Below, piece by piece: positions 38,481 through 51,000 of a stretch of 64,000 bases of DNA (within the stretch, counting starts at the first letter, position 1; every line of letters starts with the position of its first letter). The stretch comes from Citrus sinensis (Eukaryota; Streptophyta; Magnoliopsida; Sapindales; Rutaceae): contig NC_068563.1 of NCBI RefSeq assembly GCF_022201045.2, positions 868,001-932,000 of the forward strand, given 5' to 3'. Both the position numbers and the translations under genes were made by a program. The notes under the pieces are model-generated. The model saw only the letters and a list, made by a program, of their open reading frames with translations. It made no database searches and was not told the origin of the DNA.

Positions 38481-39065
38481 GTCATTTGCTTCGTCGTCAT
38501 GGTCTCTTAGTTGTGGCCAAGGTACTTGATCAAAGCATTAAAGATAATTTGATATGGGTTTTGAGCTTTGTTGCCTCGGTTGAGGAAAGAGATAAGCATT
38601 ATTTGATTTCTTGTTAATTTTTTATGGGTATTCAGTGTATTACCCATTGGATATTAATAAATTTCAAACAAAATCCTGAACTTAATGTGAATTTTTTAAG
38701 ATTAAGGTGTTCAATTATGAACTTACGCTCATATCTTACCCTCATATATTCTATCAAAGTGAAAGGACCCCAAATTTTGGGGGAGGTAACCGAAAATTAT
38801 CCTTAATTAAGGGAGTCATTTACTAATTTTACGCTTTGAATTGCACTTATGTCTAAAGAATTTTTTAAATGCATGCTGTCATTCATTTTAATTGGAAAAA
38901 CACTTCGATAATAGTTCGAGGTTTGAAATGTGATTGGTAATTTAATTTTCAATCTTTTAAATCCTCTAAATTCGGTGTAAGAAATCATTCCCTTAACTTA
39001 TTGTTTTTTATTGCGAGAGGTAAATCAATTAGAATATATACTTTAAAATGCATGAATCTCGCACT

Positions 39066-39480
39066 GTAAAATTTTGATGCAAGCATGTCGGAATTTGTTT
39101 TTTTTTTTTAATTAATTACAAAGAAAACCCGCCTGGCGTAGCCGAAATCAAAATAAAGCATGGCATAAAGGCCCATAGTTTTCGGGCTAGAAGTCTTCTA
39201 GAACGAAAGGCTTTGATCAGTCAAGAAATCCTGAAACCCTAGACCTAGTTAAAATGGCTTGAACCGTTGAACGTCGTACGGTAAAATTTTGATGCAGGCA
39301 TGTCGGAATTTGCATTTTTTGTTAATTACAAAGAAAAACCCCCCACTGGGCATATGCCGAAATCAAAATAAAGCATGGCATAAAGGCCAATAGTTATCGG
39401 GGTATAAGTCCTTAAACCGAAAGGGTTTGATCAATCAAGAAATCCTGAAACCTTAGACCTTAGACCTAGTTAAAATTACG
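39066..39480. repeat. Tandem duplication, period about 215 bp
   Basis: GTAAAATTTTGATGCAAGCA at 39066 recurs with one change at 39281, and the units share GCCGAAATCAAAATAAAGC, ATGGCATAAAGGCC and TCAAGAAATCCTGAAACC. The second copy also repeats a short CCTTAGA word. No gene is seen in it. Confidence 0.88.
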
Positions 39481-40506
39481 TAACGATGTCCACAATCCAA
39501 ATGGGTCCCAACTCCCAGGCATAGGTGCCAATCGGCATCAAATATCAATTAATAAAAAATACGTCGTGGAAAGTGCTTATTTTTCTATGACATTACATCC
39601 CATGTTCCAGGCCTTCTAGCAAAAGCCAAAAGCCAAAAGCTCTCTTTAGTTTGAAGTTTCTTCCACCATCATTGGACAGTGTGGAGGGCTATCAATAAGT
39701 GCTTCCCATGATCCCATCTTTACATGCAACTCCATCCCCTTGGTCTCAATTAGCCCTTATTGATTGAATTGGGTCGAATGAAATCTCGTCATCCACCCTT
39801 CATATTTAATTATGTATGGATGCTAAATCATTGATTATCAATTAATTGGTCCTTGATTTGTATACTGGTGATGAGAATTGGAGATGGAATGGGCATCTTC
39901 ATCTTATTTGACCTCTAATAAGAGTGTGTGTGATTAAAATTTGAGTGTTTTTATATTTCTATGCTAACAACCTATCGCCCATTTATATTTTATTCAAGAA
40001 AAATTGGGATTATAAGATAATTCTAACAGTACCATCATAACTCTCAATTGAAAATGGTATTACTATACAAGTCTATACATGTTTAAAATTTTGTTTGATA
40101 TTATTATATTCAGATGTCTTTCCATAGAAAGATCGAATAAGTTAAACATTCTTCTTAATTTGTGATTTCAGTATTGTTAAATATTCCTGCAAGAAACACA
40201 TGACACCCTTCCAACAAGAATTTTAACTCATCATTTATAATTTTGAGTCCACTAGTCTATGTTATTTTTCTTAAAATTATCAGCAACTTGTATCTAGTTG
40301 TATTTCATATAATGGACAAATGGGCATGCACCTATTAAAAGTCTTCTCTCGCCAACCAGACAATAGATGACTCAACAATAAAGAAAGGATATGACCACAT
40401 GCCACTATTATTTTGGTCGAGTCTTTGCTTCACATACAAGCTTCAAAAGAGCTAGCTAATCCATCCCATATTCGTATTCTTTTCAGCATTCCATTTCTTT
40501 CAAGCA

Positions 40507-41394
40507 ATGGAAGATCAAAAGGTTTTCAGATTCTATAGCTTCCCAATCATTATTTTGATCAATTATTTGTTCTTCACAGGCATCAAATCTGAAGTTTATA
40601 CTGTTGGTGGTGATGAGCAATGGAATACCGGGGCCAATTTCGATTCATGGTCACAACAATACAATTACAGCATTGGTGACGTTCTAGGTATTCATCAAAC
40701 TCTTTCCTTGATTCTTACTTTTTCTTTGTCTGTGTGATCCAATTTCATGGTGTCTCTAACTTTCAAGTCAATAAGAGAGGAAATTAATTAAACGGCCAAA
40801 ACCTCTTTATTTGGCGAAATTAACTAGTTTTCCTTCGCGTTTGAAATCGCACTAGGACCATCCTAACATTACTATGTTAAACAGATTGATTCACTTAATT
40901 ATTATGAGAGATAAAAATTTGGTATTTTTGTAATAGACAAGTCTGACAGTTGAAAAATGAATGAACTTTATCACCAATTTTGAAGTAAGAAAGTTGAGAG
41001 TTGATGGATTATTATATCTGACAATGTTTGTCATATTGTAGTTTTCAAGTATACTGAGGGGCAACACAATGTGTATGAAGTAACACAAGCTACATATCGA
41101 TCATGTGTTGCAAGCAGTGGAGTGATAGCAAAATATGAGAGTGGAAATGATCAAGTCACACTCACAGAGGCAAAGAAATATTGGTTTATCTGTAATGTAG
41201 CAGGTCATTGTCTTGGAGGAATGAGATTCAGCATTGATGTGAAAGAAATATCCAACACTAATTCAACAGCAGCTGCAGCACCAACCCTACCACCAGAAAT
41301 TTTGGAACCATCTAATTCTTTTGTAAGCTTTGCTTTTCAAAGGTGGAACATTGTGATTTACATTATTACATGTGTAATTTTATTATATACTTAA
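40507..41394 (+). CDS. Uclacyanin-like phytocyanin (blue copper protein)
   Basis: Two exons (40507-40687, 41042-41394) give 177 residues. Residues 1-28 form a signal peptide with a hydrophobic core (FPIIILINYLFF). The phytocyanin domain follows (VYTVGGDEQWNTGANFDSWS). The type 1 copper ligands are all present: H69 (EGQHNVYEV), C111, H116 and M121 in CNVAGHCLGGM. The axial methionine makes it uclacyanin-like rather than a stellacyanin (Gln) or an early nodulin-like protein (which lose ligands). C82 and C117 would form the disulfide. A Pro/Ala linker and a hydrophobic C-terminus (IVIYIITCVILLY) suggest a GPI anchor at the cell surface. It probably acts in extracellular redox or cell wall chemistry; its exact substrate is unknown. 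Confidence 0.9.
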
Positions 41395-42121
41395 ATACTT
41401 GTAATCTTCTGTCCACAAGGCCTACAATATGAGCATGTTGAATGAGATATATAATTATGAGATATATAATTCATTTACGGTATCAAGGCTCTGTTTATTT
41501 AAGCTGTTTGAAAGCGGTTCATCAAATTCATCCATTAACTTTTACTTGACAGTAGTTTACACTTAATTAGAAGTTGCGATATCTCAATATTAAACGGAGT
41601 CCAATATATTTGTTAACAATCATAATCAAAGGCGGTTAAATGATAAAAGTGCTTAATTATTTGAAAATTTTACCTGCTTGACCATTTTTCAACTTTCAAT
41701 TTCAAAAAAGACCATACCTCCTTTTTTTTTTTAACTATTTACAACCTTTTGGATCCATGCCGCATATCAATGTTACATAATTTAAATTGTTATGTACGTT
41801 TTAGGTGTAATATATATAATTTAATCAAATTTTAGTAACGTGAAAAAGAGAATTAGAAAAACAAAAATCAAGAATAATTAGTTAATTCCTCTAAGCAACA
41901 CTATGACCAGTGTCCACATAGCTTAAATGGACAACATAAAAAATTACAATTTATTTCATCTAAAACAAGTTAACCACCATAGTATCTATCATCTAATTAG
42001 ACCTAACATACATAGGTTACTTAATAAAATATAATGTCCTTATTATCAATCATACATGAAAAGTAAAAAAATTATCAGTGTTTCTCTGTGCTCCGCAAGT
42101 GATACTCTTAAGAGCTTATGC
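41395..42121. other. Convergent spacer
   Basis: 3' flanks of the phytocyanin and the bHLH gene, which face each other. AT-rich; no coding signal. Confidence 0.5.
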
Positions 42122-44448
42122 TTAATTATGATGAAGATGGTGGTGATGGGTACTCATATGGTGACTGTGAAGGTGCTGCTCATGGTGATGATAATTAATC
42201 CCATTATTGACCGTACTATCTGAAGCTTTAGCCACATTCTCAATCCACTCTCTTGCCGGGTTTCTCGTGAGCTCCAGCAATGAGTCCCTTACATGATCAG
42301 CTTGAACCATCTCATTATCTCTTTTCTGCCAACGAAAAGAACAAAATTACAATAAAAATCAATGTTCTTATTCATTTATTGATCTTTCAGTTGGCTTCAA
42401 GAAGTTTACCTTCACATTGAAAACATTAGACACAAGTCCTGTGCGGCTAGTTACGTTCGCATTTGTCACTTCCAGTCCCAAAGAATTCAAAGCCTCCATT
42501 AATCTCACAAACCCACCAGGCTTATGCTCACAAAACACCTTAATAAAGAACTCATTCCCATTTAATTGCGCCACTTCAACTTGCACCTACAATATTCAAT
42601 TAAATCCCATTTCTGCATTGAATTAATTATCTCAAGTTCAATTTTCAAGAGGTAGAGTTGAAGAAATAATGTAACCTCCATTTGTTGTCCTTTATCAATA
42701 GTATTTTCCGAATCCTGATCCTGTTTACGACCATTGCCCATATGACACTGCTTAGGTTCAGTTTTGGGACCAAAATTCGTCCCATTTTGGGTTAAACTCT
42801 CTGATTTCACAGCGTTGTGGTTATTAACACTGATGCCCATATCATCATTCTTTGCAGCTCCATCATCATCCGAGTTCTCCTCTAGCTCCTCTTTTAGCTC
42901 TTTCTCTTGCTTTTGCAACTGCTTCACATATTCAATTGCATCCACAAGAATGGTAGCCCTATCCAGCTGCAAACAAATAAGAGTTAAAAAAACATTATAG
43001 AATCCAAGACTTGTGACACAAGTAACAAAGATAAAAAGAATGTTAATTACTTTAGTAATAATGGGAACCAAAGCTCGAAGTGCATAAAGTCTATCATTGA
43101 GCTTCTTCCTCCTCTTCCTCTCAGCCACAAGATTCTTAGACTGAGGCTCCTTCCCATTTCTCCGCGGCCTGTACTTTACGTCATCTTCCAGATCATCAAT
43201 CTGATCACTACAATCCGAGATAGAATCTGACCGTCCATTGTTATTATTATTATTATTCTGATCCGGTTTGATCAAGTCCTTATTAAGATCATCATAATTC
43301 CCTTGTTGCAGCTCCTTGTTTCCCATATTAGGCTCCATAAATTGCATGTTCATGTTTGATGCATTATCCATCTCTTGAATTCCATTTTGATGAGTTGAAT
43401 CATCACGCGACCCTTCAAAGAACACATCGTTTCTGTGACGTTTAACATTTTTAGAGCTGCTGCTGTAACCAAATTGCTGCAAGAAATTCACTGGAGAAGT
43501 ACAACCACTGCAGATGCGAATTCGATCAACGGAGAGCTCATATGGCACATCACTGTTTTCCAATGCCATGGCGTGCACATTAACTGAGGAACTAGCATTA
43601 TCTAAATAGCAGCTTGTGTTCATATTCATAGGATCCTGCTCCATTGATATGTTACATTGAGCTATGATAAAATCAATCACATGTGGTTCTTCACTTACCT
43701 GTAACATAAATAAGTTGATAATAATAAATATTTTATGCATCTCAATTGTAATAAACTAAATTGAGTTAAATAATTCAAAAGCTAAAATTGCATACTTCTT
43801 TGGTAGCAAATAGCTCAATCAATCCTCCCATTATTGGAATCAAAACCCTAGTCCAAAGTGTTTCCTCCATAACTTCTAAATCAGCGCTATTAGAGAAGTT
43901 TAGCCATCGAGGTTGGTTTGATATCAAACTTTGCGCGTAAATCCTGACGATAAATAATAATTAATTAAACCCAGTTGATCAGATTAAAATGTTATTAATA
44001 AAAGCAGAATATTGAATGAGTGCATGAATGCGCGTACCCGGAGTCAAGAGGCATTGAAGAAGGAAGTTGAGAAAGAAGCTCACAAGATTTGGTTCTTGGA
44101 TGTGGAAATATAACATCCCTGCAAGGAAGAAATGGAGAAACTGGAAAGTGAAGTTCGTCTCCATCATCATTTTGTGTGCCCTCAATTCCAGCACAGCAAC
44201 AATCTATCCATGCGATAAACCTAAGGAAAGAAATATATATATATAGTTTCAAATTATAACATCGAGATAAAAATTAGAAGTCGACGGCATGGGAGAAATT
44301 TATTAATTAACTAAAAAAGAGAAGTACTGCTAAGTTTTTTACTAATTAACCTTTGATCATCACTCAATTTCCAAAGAACGCAGTAGTCCCAGCCTTTCAG
44401 GCCCACTAGTGGCCTCAGTCTATCCATTAGGGTTTGAACAACTGTCAT
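42122..44448 (-). CDS. AMS: ABORTED MICROSPORES-like bHLH transcription factor
   Basis: Seven exons (44351-44448, 44038-44220, 43796-43943, 43051-43698, 42676-42966, 42410-42586, 42122-42325) join in frame to 582 residues. The N-terminal MYC-like domain starts [20 protein letters not shown]; the bHLH is [20 protein letters not shown] with [19 protein letters not shown] across an exon border; the ACT-like C-terminal domain is [16 protein letters not shown] with [20 protein letters not shown]. The tail is very His-rich ([12 protein letters not shown]), as in Arabidopsis AMS (571 residues). AMS acts in the tapetum and controls pollen wall and lipid genes with MYB80 and bHLH partners; loss gives male sterility. 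Start is the ATG at 44448 after an acceptor that ends a 5' UTR intron; the open frame extends upstream, but that part looks like intron. No lesion seen. Confidence 0.92.
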
Positions 44449-45962
44449 ATTAATTACCTGAAAAAGATTAATATTGATGAAAAAAGCTTCTGGCAAACTC
44501 ACTGAACACAAAATAGAATCGGAAAACAAAAAACGAAACTAGGGTTTCTGAAATCAAACCTGAAGAGTAGTAACACTTCACCTACGGAGACAAAAGAAGA
44601 GTGGAGCTAGCAAGGAACAAAACAGAAGTGTAAAAAACAAAAGCAAAGTTCCATACAAAGTAATTTAGTTGATAGCAACTGTTAACTGCAGCATCATCTA
44701 AAATTCGAAACCCATCTCAGAAAATGTAGAAAAAAGGAAAAAAAAAGCAAATTTTTTTACTATCTATAGTTATGGAGTTATTAGAATGAAGAAGAGACAA
44801 AGGGTACCACAATTTGACTTCTATTTTTATACGTATGATGTTAAAATGCTTGTTTGATTAATTTTCTGTTTAAATAATTTGGAACTGAACTCGGTAGGTA
44901 AAGTGCAGGGCTTGCATGAGAAAGAGAGATATATATTTTCGGTTAATATAGAAAGATTTATGTGACTCGTAATGATGGCAGGAGCATATTGCATGATCCA
45001 AGATAGCGTGCAAAACCCTAACTAACTTGTGAGTTTTTTATTCGTTTTGGATATATATTCTTTCGTGTCTCAACTACTCTGCAACTTTGGACAAAATAAG
45101 GCATTACACATCAGCTTTTGTATGCGAAAATGAGGAAAGAAATCTGGCTTGATTGTCCCCCATTTTGAAGAAATTGATTAACTGTTCTTCAAGTAGAAGG
45201 CTGAGCAAGTAGAGTGCTGGCTGTGATGCACCAAGTGTTTGAAAGTGTTATACGCTTCTAACTTTACTTTTGTAAACACAGTTGGTACAGTGTTTAATAA
45301 AAATCCACTGATAATTGACAGCTAGCTAGCTAGCTAGCTAGTGATCTTACTTCATAAAATTGGAGTACTTTATAAAATTGGAGTACTGTGTTATTATTGT
45401 TTAGTTGTATTAAATCTGATTATAAAAATGTTAGAGCGAGGCAAACTGTTAAAACTTTCATGAGAATTTCGTGTAAAATATGTCTACTAAACAAAATTCA
45501 AAACTGCTGAAGGGCATGCATGCCCCTAGCTCCTTAGTCACTTTTAATTTCTGCCTATGATCCGACAACAACGGTGGATTAGAAGTTACAATAATTTAAG
45601 TTTAAGCATATCTTTTTCATAATTTGATATAATTAGCATGACGGTAATAAAATATTCGATTATTCTCTTCATTTTTAAGTGAGTAAGATTCAAACCTTGA
45701 AATTATATATCTCTTATAATTACATAATTAAGAAATTAATTTTACTAGTTGATGCAGCTACACCTACAACATACAGTTTACGATGACATGCAAATCACTT
45801 GTAGTATAGAATTAATAATCTGTATCATCATAAGACCAGCAATGTGTAACTGTTTAATCTTATGATTCATATAATTATGTTACTCATTGATTTGAAGCGC
45901 GATGCAGCTAGAATGTCACATGTGTAGAATGCAACACATATGATATCAAATTAAAGTTATTA
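44449..45962. promoter_or_regulatory. Upstream region of the AMS-like gene
   Basis: About 1.5 kb before the AMS-like start, bounded by a Mutator-like element at 45963. It includes the 5' UTR intron acceptor (TTTTTCAG before 44460) and a (GCTA)n run at about 45321-45341. No specific operator or TATA box is claimed. The transposon lies upstream, not within, the core promoter. Confidence 0.4.
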
Positions 45963-46960
45963 CAATAATAATACAACCATAAACTATTGTACAAATCTTT
46001 TTGTACAACCTGAGTTGGTAGTTTATGGGTACTAGCCACGTCACTAAGTTAAATCACCCCAAGTTACGTCTCCCATTCACGTCTTCACGAGCTCCTTGGA
46101 CGACGGCTCCAACATCTCTCTCTTTTGCCGGCGACAATCTTTGCTGGTTTCGCTCTATTTTACGACAATAATCTTCCTATGCCATCGAATTTTTTTTTGG
46201 GTATGTCCTATAAGATTTTATTTTTAGATCTAAAACTAATAATATTCATTAGATTAAACCAGTCGAAGTTATCAAAACTTCAACAAAATCCACAAAGGAG
46301 AGAGAGAAAGTAAAGAAATTGAAATAATAATAATAATTATTTCTTATTCTATTTAGATATTTGTCTCATCTTTCGGCACTTTCTCTTCAATCTCCTCGTG
46401 CGCTTCTTCTTGCACTTGGCTCTCATGGTGACTGGGCTGTAAAGATTAACAAATTCTCTCTCAGTGGCCTTTGGAATCATGGGTAAAAATCGGTATGTCC
46501 TATAAGATTGCTTGATTGAGAGTGTTTTCAATTTTCTTCAAATTGCGGTTGGTTTTTTGTTTAACATAGCAAAAGCGGATTCAATCCCCCCCAAACAAAA
46601 GACTCAAATTCAATTAGAAAAAAAATCGAAATAATAATGGCACAGCATGGAAGATTGTAAAGAAAATACCCTTAATCTATCTGGCAATTTTATAGAAAAA
46701 CCGAAAAAAAAAAATGGTGGCAAAGGAAGATTGTAAACGAAGAGCCGAAGTCATAAAAGGAGCCCGCGAAGTCGTGAAGTCAGAGAAACAGAAAAACAAA
46801 AATAAAAAAAGAATGCTTTTTATTTGAATTTATAAACCGTATAGGTTTAACTTCGTTAGCTTAGGTTTACTTATCTTGATGATGTGGCTAAAGCCATGTC
46901 AGCTGCCAACTCAAGTTGTATAAAAAAATTATATAATAATTTGTGATTGTATTATTATTG
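45963..46960. mobile_element. Non-autonomous Mutator-like element (MULE), 998 bp
   Basis: The 9-bp target duplication AAGTTATTA is perfect (45954-45962 and 46961-46969). The ends are inverted repeats of about 100 bp: left CAATAATAATACAACCATAA and, read from the right, CAATAATAATACAATCACAA, followed by matching TACAACCTGAGTTGG against TACAACTTGAGTTGG and TAGCCACGTCA against TAGCCACATCA. No transposase frame is inside. Nine-bp duplications and long terminal inverted repeats define MULEs. It sits about 1.5 kb upstream of the AMS-like start codon. Confidence 0.88.
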
Positions 46961-46969
46961 AAGTTATTA

Positions 46970-47350
46970 TGCTAATCGTTTGTTGACACTTTTAGACATG
47001 AGCCTTCGTTGGGGCCCTGTCTGACTCAACAATGGAGCCACAGCGGGAACCACAGCTTTGGTTCAATAATTGTTGCAAATTAAATGAAGTTCCAGTTGTT
47101 GTTTAATTGTTTTTTCTCCTTTATTGCTGAATAATTTGACCAACAAATTAGCCTTATCTGGTTCCCAGAGTCCCAATTGTCGATGTCTCTTACTCATGTG
47201 AAATAAATGAAGTTTTTATCTTTTTTTATTTATTTATTATTACTTTATTACAGTATTATTTCGTAAAAAAATCTATCAAAATCTCTTTACCGTCTGTAGC
47301 ATTTATTTTTCTTATCTTAATTCTGGCTGGGTCTAAATATTTTTGAAATT

Positions 47351-47397
<47 letters not shown>

Positions 47398-47887
47398 ATG
47401 GATATCAATGAATTCTTTATTTTTTAATTTTTAATATCTGTAAGTGATAAGGTACTCAGTTTTTTAGATGAAAAATATTTGAAACCTCAATAATTTATAT
47501 TTTCTCATTGTAAACTTTATGTATACTTGTTATTTATTTATAAATTGAGTACTAAATACCAAAAAAATATTATTTCCGAATAGATCATTTTAATTATAAA
47601 AACCCTTTTTCTAAATAAAGCATATATAAATAAAATTTAAAAATTACATCTATTTTTCTTTAAATTTAAAATTTCTTGTTTATATGTAAAGTGCATTATC
47701 TTACAAGATGAAATAAACTTGAATTCATGTATCATGTTTTTTGGGTTATCATGAAGTGAGATCTATATAAACAATCAAAACTTCGATATGTAGCTTTGCA
47801 ATGTAATTTCATAGATTGCAAGAACATATACCTACAAGATGAAATCTATACAAAGGATGTTTATGAAAGCTTTTTGGTGGCACTTAG
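46970..47887. other. AT-rich spacer with a (TA)n(TG)n run
   Basis: No coding signal. A compound microsatellite, TA repeats then TG repeats, lies at about 47356-47397. The CTTAG just before 47888 is the left target duplication of the next element. Confidence 0.6.
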
Positions 47888-49287
47888 TGTTAACATATAT
47901 GTTTCCATAATATTGATTTTGATGATAACAAACAAGATTAAGAATGATTAATCTTTTAAGATCAAATTATTTTTTATACATCTTAAATAAATCATTATTT
48001 TCACATTTTAAAGGTTTTATATTTAATGGAAAAATGATTTTATGAAATTGATTGTTTTTTATTCTTTTTAAATAAATCATTATTTTCACATTATAAATGT
48101 TTCATATTTAATGGAAAAATGATTTTTTGAAATTGGTTGTTTTTTAAAGTTTATGGTTTAATTGAAAGAATTTTGAAAACTTTGAAATAAAGAAGTATTG
48201 CTTGAAATTTTGGTGAAGGACTTATTTGAAAAGTGTCATAGCATTTTTGGCTATACCATAATTTCAGAAAGTTTTGGGATTAACAAAGTATTATTTAGAA
48301 ATTCTGAAATTGGACTTATTTGCAAAGTTTCATACCGTTTTGGGTCATAGTACAGTTATATAAAGTTTGAGGGTCAAACTATTATTTTACAAAATAGTGC
48401 ACTGTAGTAGTCACTGTAGCAGTCACTGTAGAAAACGGCAATCCGACATTTTGTTAACGGCTCGCCGACATCGAGCAGAATTGAAGATCAGCCTCTGGAC
48501 ACTAACGGCGATCCGACTTCGTGATAACGGCTCGCCGACATCTAACAGAATTGAAGATTAGTCTCTGGACACTAACGGCGATCCGACATCTAGATAACGG
48601 CGATCCGACAATTTGAAAATCAGCCCCAACGGTCATATTGACCAGTCAAACGGCGATCCGATATCTAGTTAACGGCGATCCGATATCTAGTTAACGGCGA
48701 TCCGACAGTGTGCAGACAGTCTATAACGGCTAGTTTTCAGCTGCAACTATAAATAAGCTCATTCAAATCCAAACAAAGATTGATCACAACACAACCATTG
48801 AGCTTATATTCGAGAATACAATCTTCATAGAGCTTTAAACACATTTTCTCTTCATCTATTCACACATTGGGCATTGATTTGTAATCTTAAATATTGTGTG
48901 AGAGAAAAACAATTTGTAATCTTTTACTTTGAGTGATTGTAAGTGTTGGGATACACTTGGGTTAAGAGATTGGGGATAATCTCTTGTTGTAAAGGTCCAT
49001 TGACACCTTGGAAGTCAATTGTAAGCGTTTGAAGCCTTGGGAGGCTAGCTTAGTGAAATCCTCAAGCCCGGTGAGCTTGGAGGCGTGGACGTAGGCGGGG
49101 ATTGCCGAACCACGTAAAAATCATTGTGTTTGTTTTCTCTTCCCTTACTCTTTTAATATTGTGCATGATTGAATTTATTGTTTTCAATTTGATTAAGGCA
49201 ATAGATTAAATTGTTGAGCGAATTGTATTGCATAATTTTTTAGAATCCCAATTCACCCCCCCTCTTGGGTTGCTTACTTGTATTTCA
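47888..49287 (+). mobile_element. Solo LTR (1400 bp), probably Ty1-copia
   Basis: The ends are TGTTAACATATATG (47888) and TTGTATTTCA (49287). The 5-bp flank CTTAG is present on both sides (47883-47887 and 49288-49292). A TATA box (TATAAATA, 48748-48755) and the phrase AATTCACCCCCCCTCTTGGG near the right end match copia-type LTRs as I recall them. There are no gag or pol frames, so it is a solo LTR left by recombination. The length, the perfect TSD and the TATA box point to a fairly young insertion. Confidence 0.82.
48434..48712. repeat. Minisatellite inside the solo LTR (ACGGCGATCCGA units)
   Basis: A roughly 70-bp unit (ACGGCTCGCCGACATC ... GCCTCTGGACACTAACGGCGATCCGA) is repeated, followed by shorter 22-bp units ending AACGGCGATCCGATATCT. 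Positions are about 48456-48596 for the long units and 48640-48712 for the short ones. It lies just before the TATA box, so it may be the LTR enhancer; such tandem repeats in plant LTR U3 regions often are. Confidence 0.75.
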
Positions 49288-49291
49288 CTTA

Positions 49292-49564
49292 GGGTGCGTT
49301 TGGGATTGAGGTTGGGCAGCTGTAGCTTAAAAGCTACAGCACTAAAGTGTTTGGTAAACACTAACTGCTGTAGCTTTTAAGTTATATTGATATGATTTTT
49401 CACTTGTATAATACAAAATCTATTATATCTTTAATAATTTTATCAAAATTATTATTTAAAATTTATATTTACTATATATTATTAATTTTTGTTTCATAAT
49501 TACAGCTTTTTTTTCACAGCAGCTGTAGCTTAAAAGCTACAGCACCTCAATCCCAAACGCACCC
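49292..49564. mobile_element. Tourist-type MITE (PIF/Harbinger), 273 bp
   Basis: The terminal inverted repeat begins GGGTGCGTTTGGGATTGAGG on both strands, with at least 21 perfect bases. The target duplication is TTA (49289-49291 and 49565-49567), the size typical of PIF/Harbinger. Just inside lie hairpin-forming GCTGTAGCTTAAAAGCTACAGC words on both sides. No coding capacity. Confidence 0.9.
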
Positions 49565-49567
49565 TTA

Positions 49568-49931
49568 ATCTTTTAAATTTGTGGCTGCAGTTCATTCAAT
49601 AAATAATTTATTGAATGATATTATTTATTTACAAATTTAAATGTATTAATAGTGGTCATTAGAACAAATAGTGACTTAGGCTAAATATGTAATTACAGAG
49701 GCACGACATTTATCATGAGCCTACCTTTAATTACGGGCATCAAATAGAGGGTTATTAAATGGTGATTATTGATCTAAGATCAGACCTAATATTAATTAAA
49801 AGAGTTTTAATTAATTGGGCTTTGACTTATTAACATAGGTTACTAGACTGCAACTTTAGCTTTTAGCATAATAGTCTATGGTTAACTTAGTAGTGTAATG
49901 TGCCATGAGATGACAAAGGCTTAACTATTAA
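49568..49931. other. Spacer between two MITEs
   Basis: AT-rich, no gene or repeat recognised. Confidence 0.5.
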
Positions 49932-50541
49932 GGGCCAGTTTGGTAATGCTGCAGCTTTTAAAATAATTGCTGTTAGCTGTGCTGTAGAAATAATCAGCTG
50001 TGAAGAGAATCAGTTAAGTGTTTGGTAAATTTTATTTTCAAAAGTACTATGAATTTTGAAAGTAGTTATGGGTGTTTGGTAAATTTTATTGTTAAACTGC
50101 TGTAAGAAAATAAATGACCAAAATGTACATAATGTAAGATGAAATTTACTTATACATATAAAAATGCTGTAAGAAAATAAATTTACTTGCACTAGAGAAG
50201 TTTTGATAGAACACAAAATATGAAGAAATAGGGTAAACGAAAGGTGTGCGTTAATTATAATAAAAATTTATTAAAATATTGATTTTATTTCTAATTTAAC
50301 TAAGGATAATTTCGGGTTTAAGTAATAATTGTAAGGATATTTATGAAATTATATTAAAGGATAAAATTGATTCTCAAAATCAGAATCTAAAAGTTACTCT
50401 TGCCCTGCTTTTCAAAATCAGCTGTAGGAGGAGCTGATTCTGGCAAAAGTGATTTTGATTTTCTTTTACCAAACACCAAAATTAGCTTTTAGATTTTTAA
50501 AATCACTTTTAACCCTCCCAAAAGCAATCCCAAACGGGGCC
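49932..50541. mobile_element. MITE of a second PIF/Harbinger-like family, 610 bp
   Basis: Left end GGGCCAGTTTGGTAATGC and, read from the right, GGCCCCGTTTGGGATTGC, imperfect inverted repeats flanked by TAA on both sides (49929-49931 and 50542-50544). A worn relative sits at 16229-17049. There is no transposase inside. Confidence 0.75.
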
Positions 50542-50917
50542 TAAGTTAGTGCTAGAAAGCTTATGGGTCTATAATCCCTCTGCTAGCTCAATTCCTAATC
50601 AAATTCTAACACTAATAAGTGCCTATATTGAAATTAAACCAAAAAGATTCTTTTAGACACATAAATTTTTCTCTGTAAAAGACAATAGGAATATAGGATG
50701 TTTTAGGGTTTCCATCTTCATGGGAATTAGGGTTCTCTACATCCCACATATGTGAAGAAGACAAGCCCACACATATGAAGGAGGTGATTGAGAATAGCAG
50801 AGATGACAACAACCATATTCTACAAATCCTAACAATGCTAGTAAAAAAGACTACAGTCGTTTTCTTCTAATATTCAATAGGAAATCAATATATTTTTGTA
50901 AATCTATGCATCTACAC

Positions 50918-51000
<83 letters not shown>
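50918..51000. repeat. (AAT)n microsatellite, about 27 repeats
   Basis: A nearly pure trinucleotide run of more than 80 bases. It lies a few hundred bases left of the large MULE. Confidence 0.97.

Larger units (their letters stand above)
36405..40506. other. Intergenic with local tandem repeats
   Basis: The left end is the promoter side of the FAM210-like gene (GAAACGGCGTCG near 36542). From 36800 the sequence is AT-rich with no coding signal. Two local tandem duplications are listed separately. The 5' flank of the phytocyanin gene occupies the right end. Confidence 0.5.
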
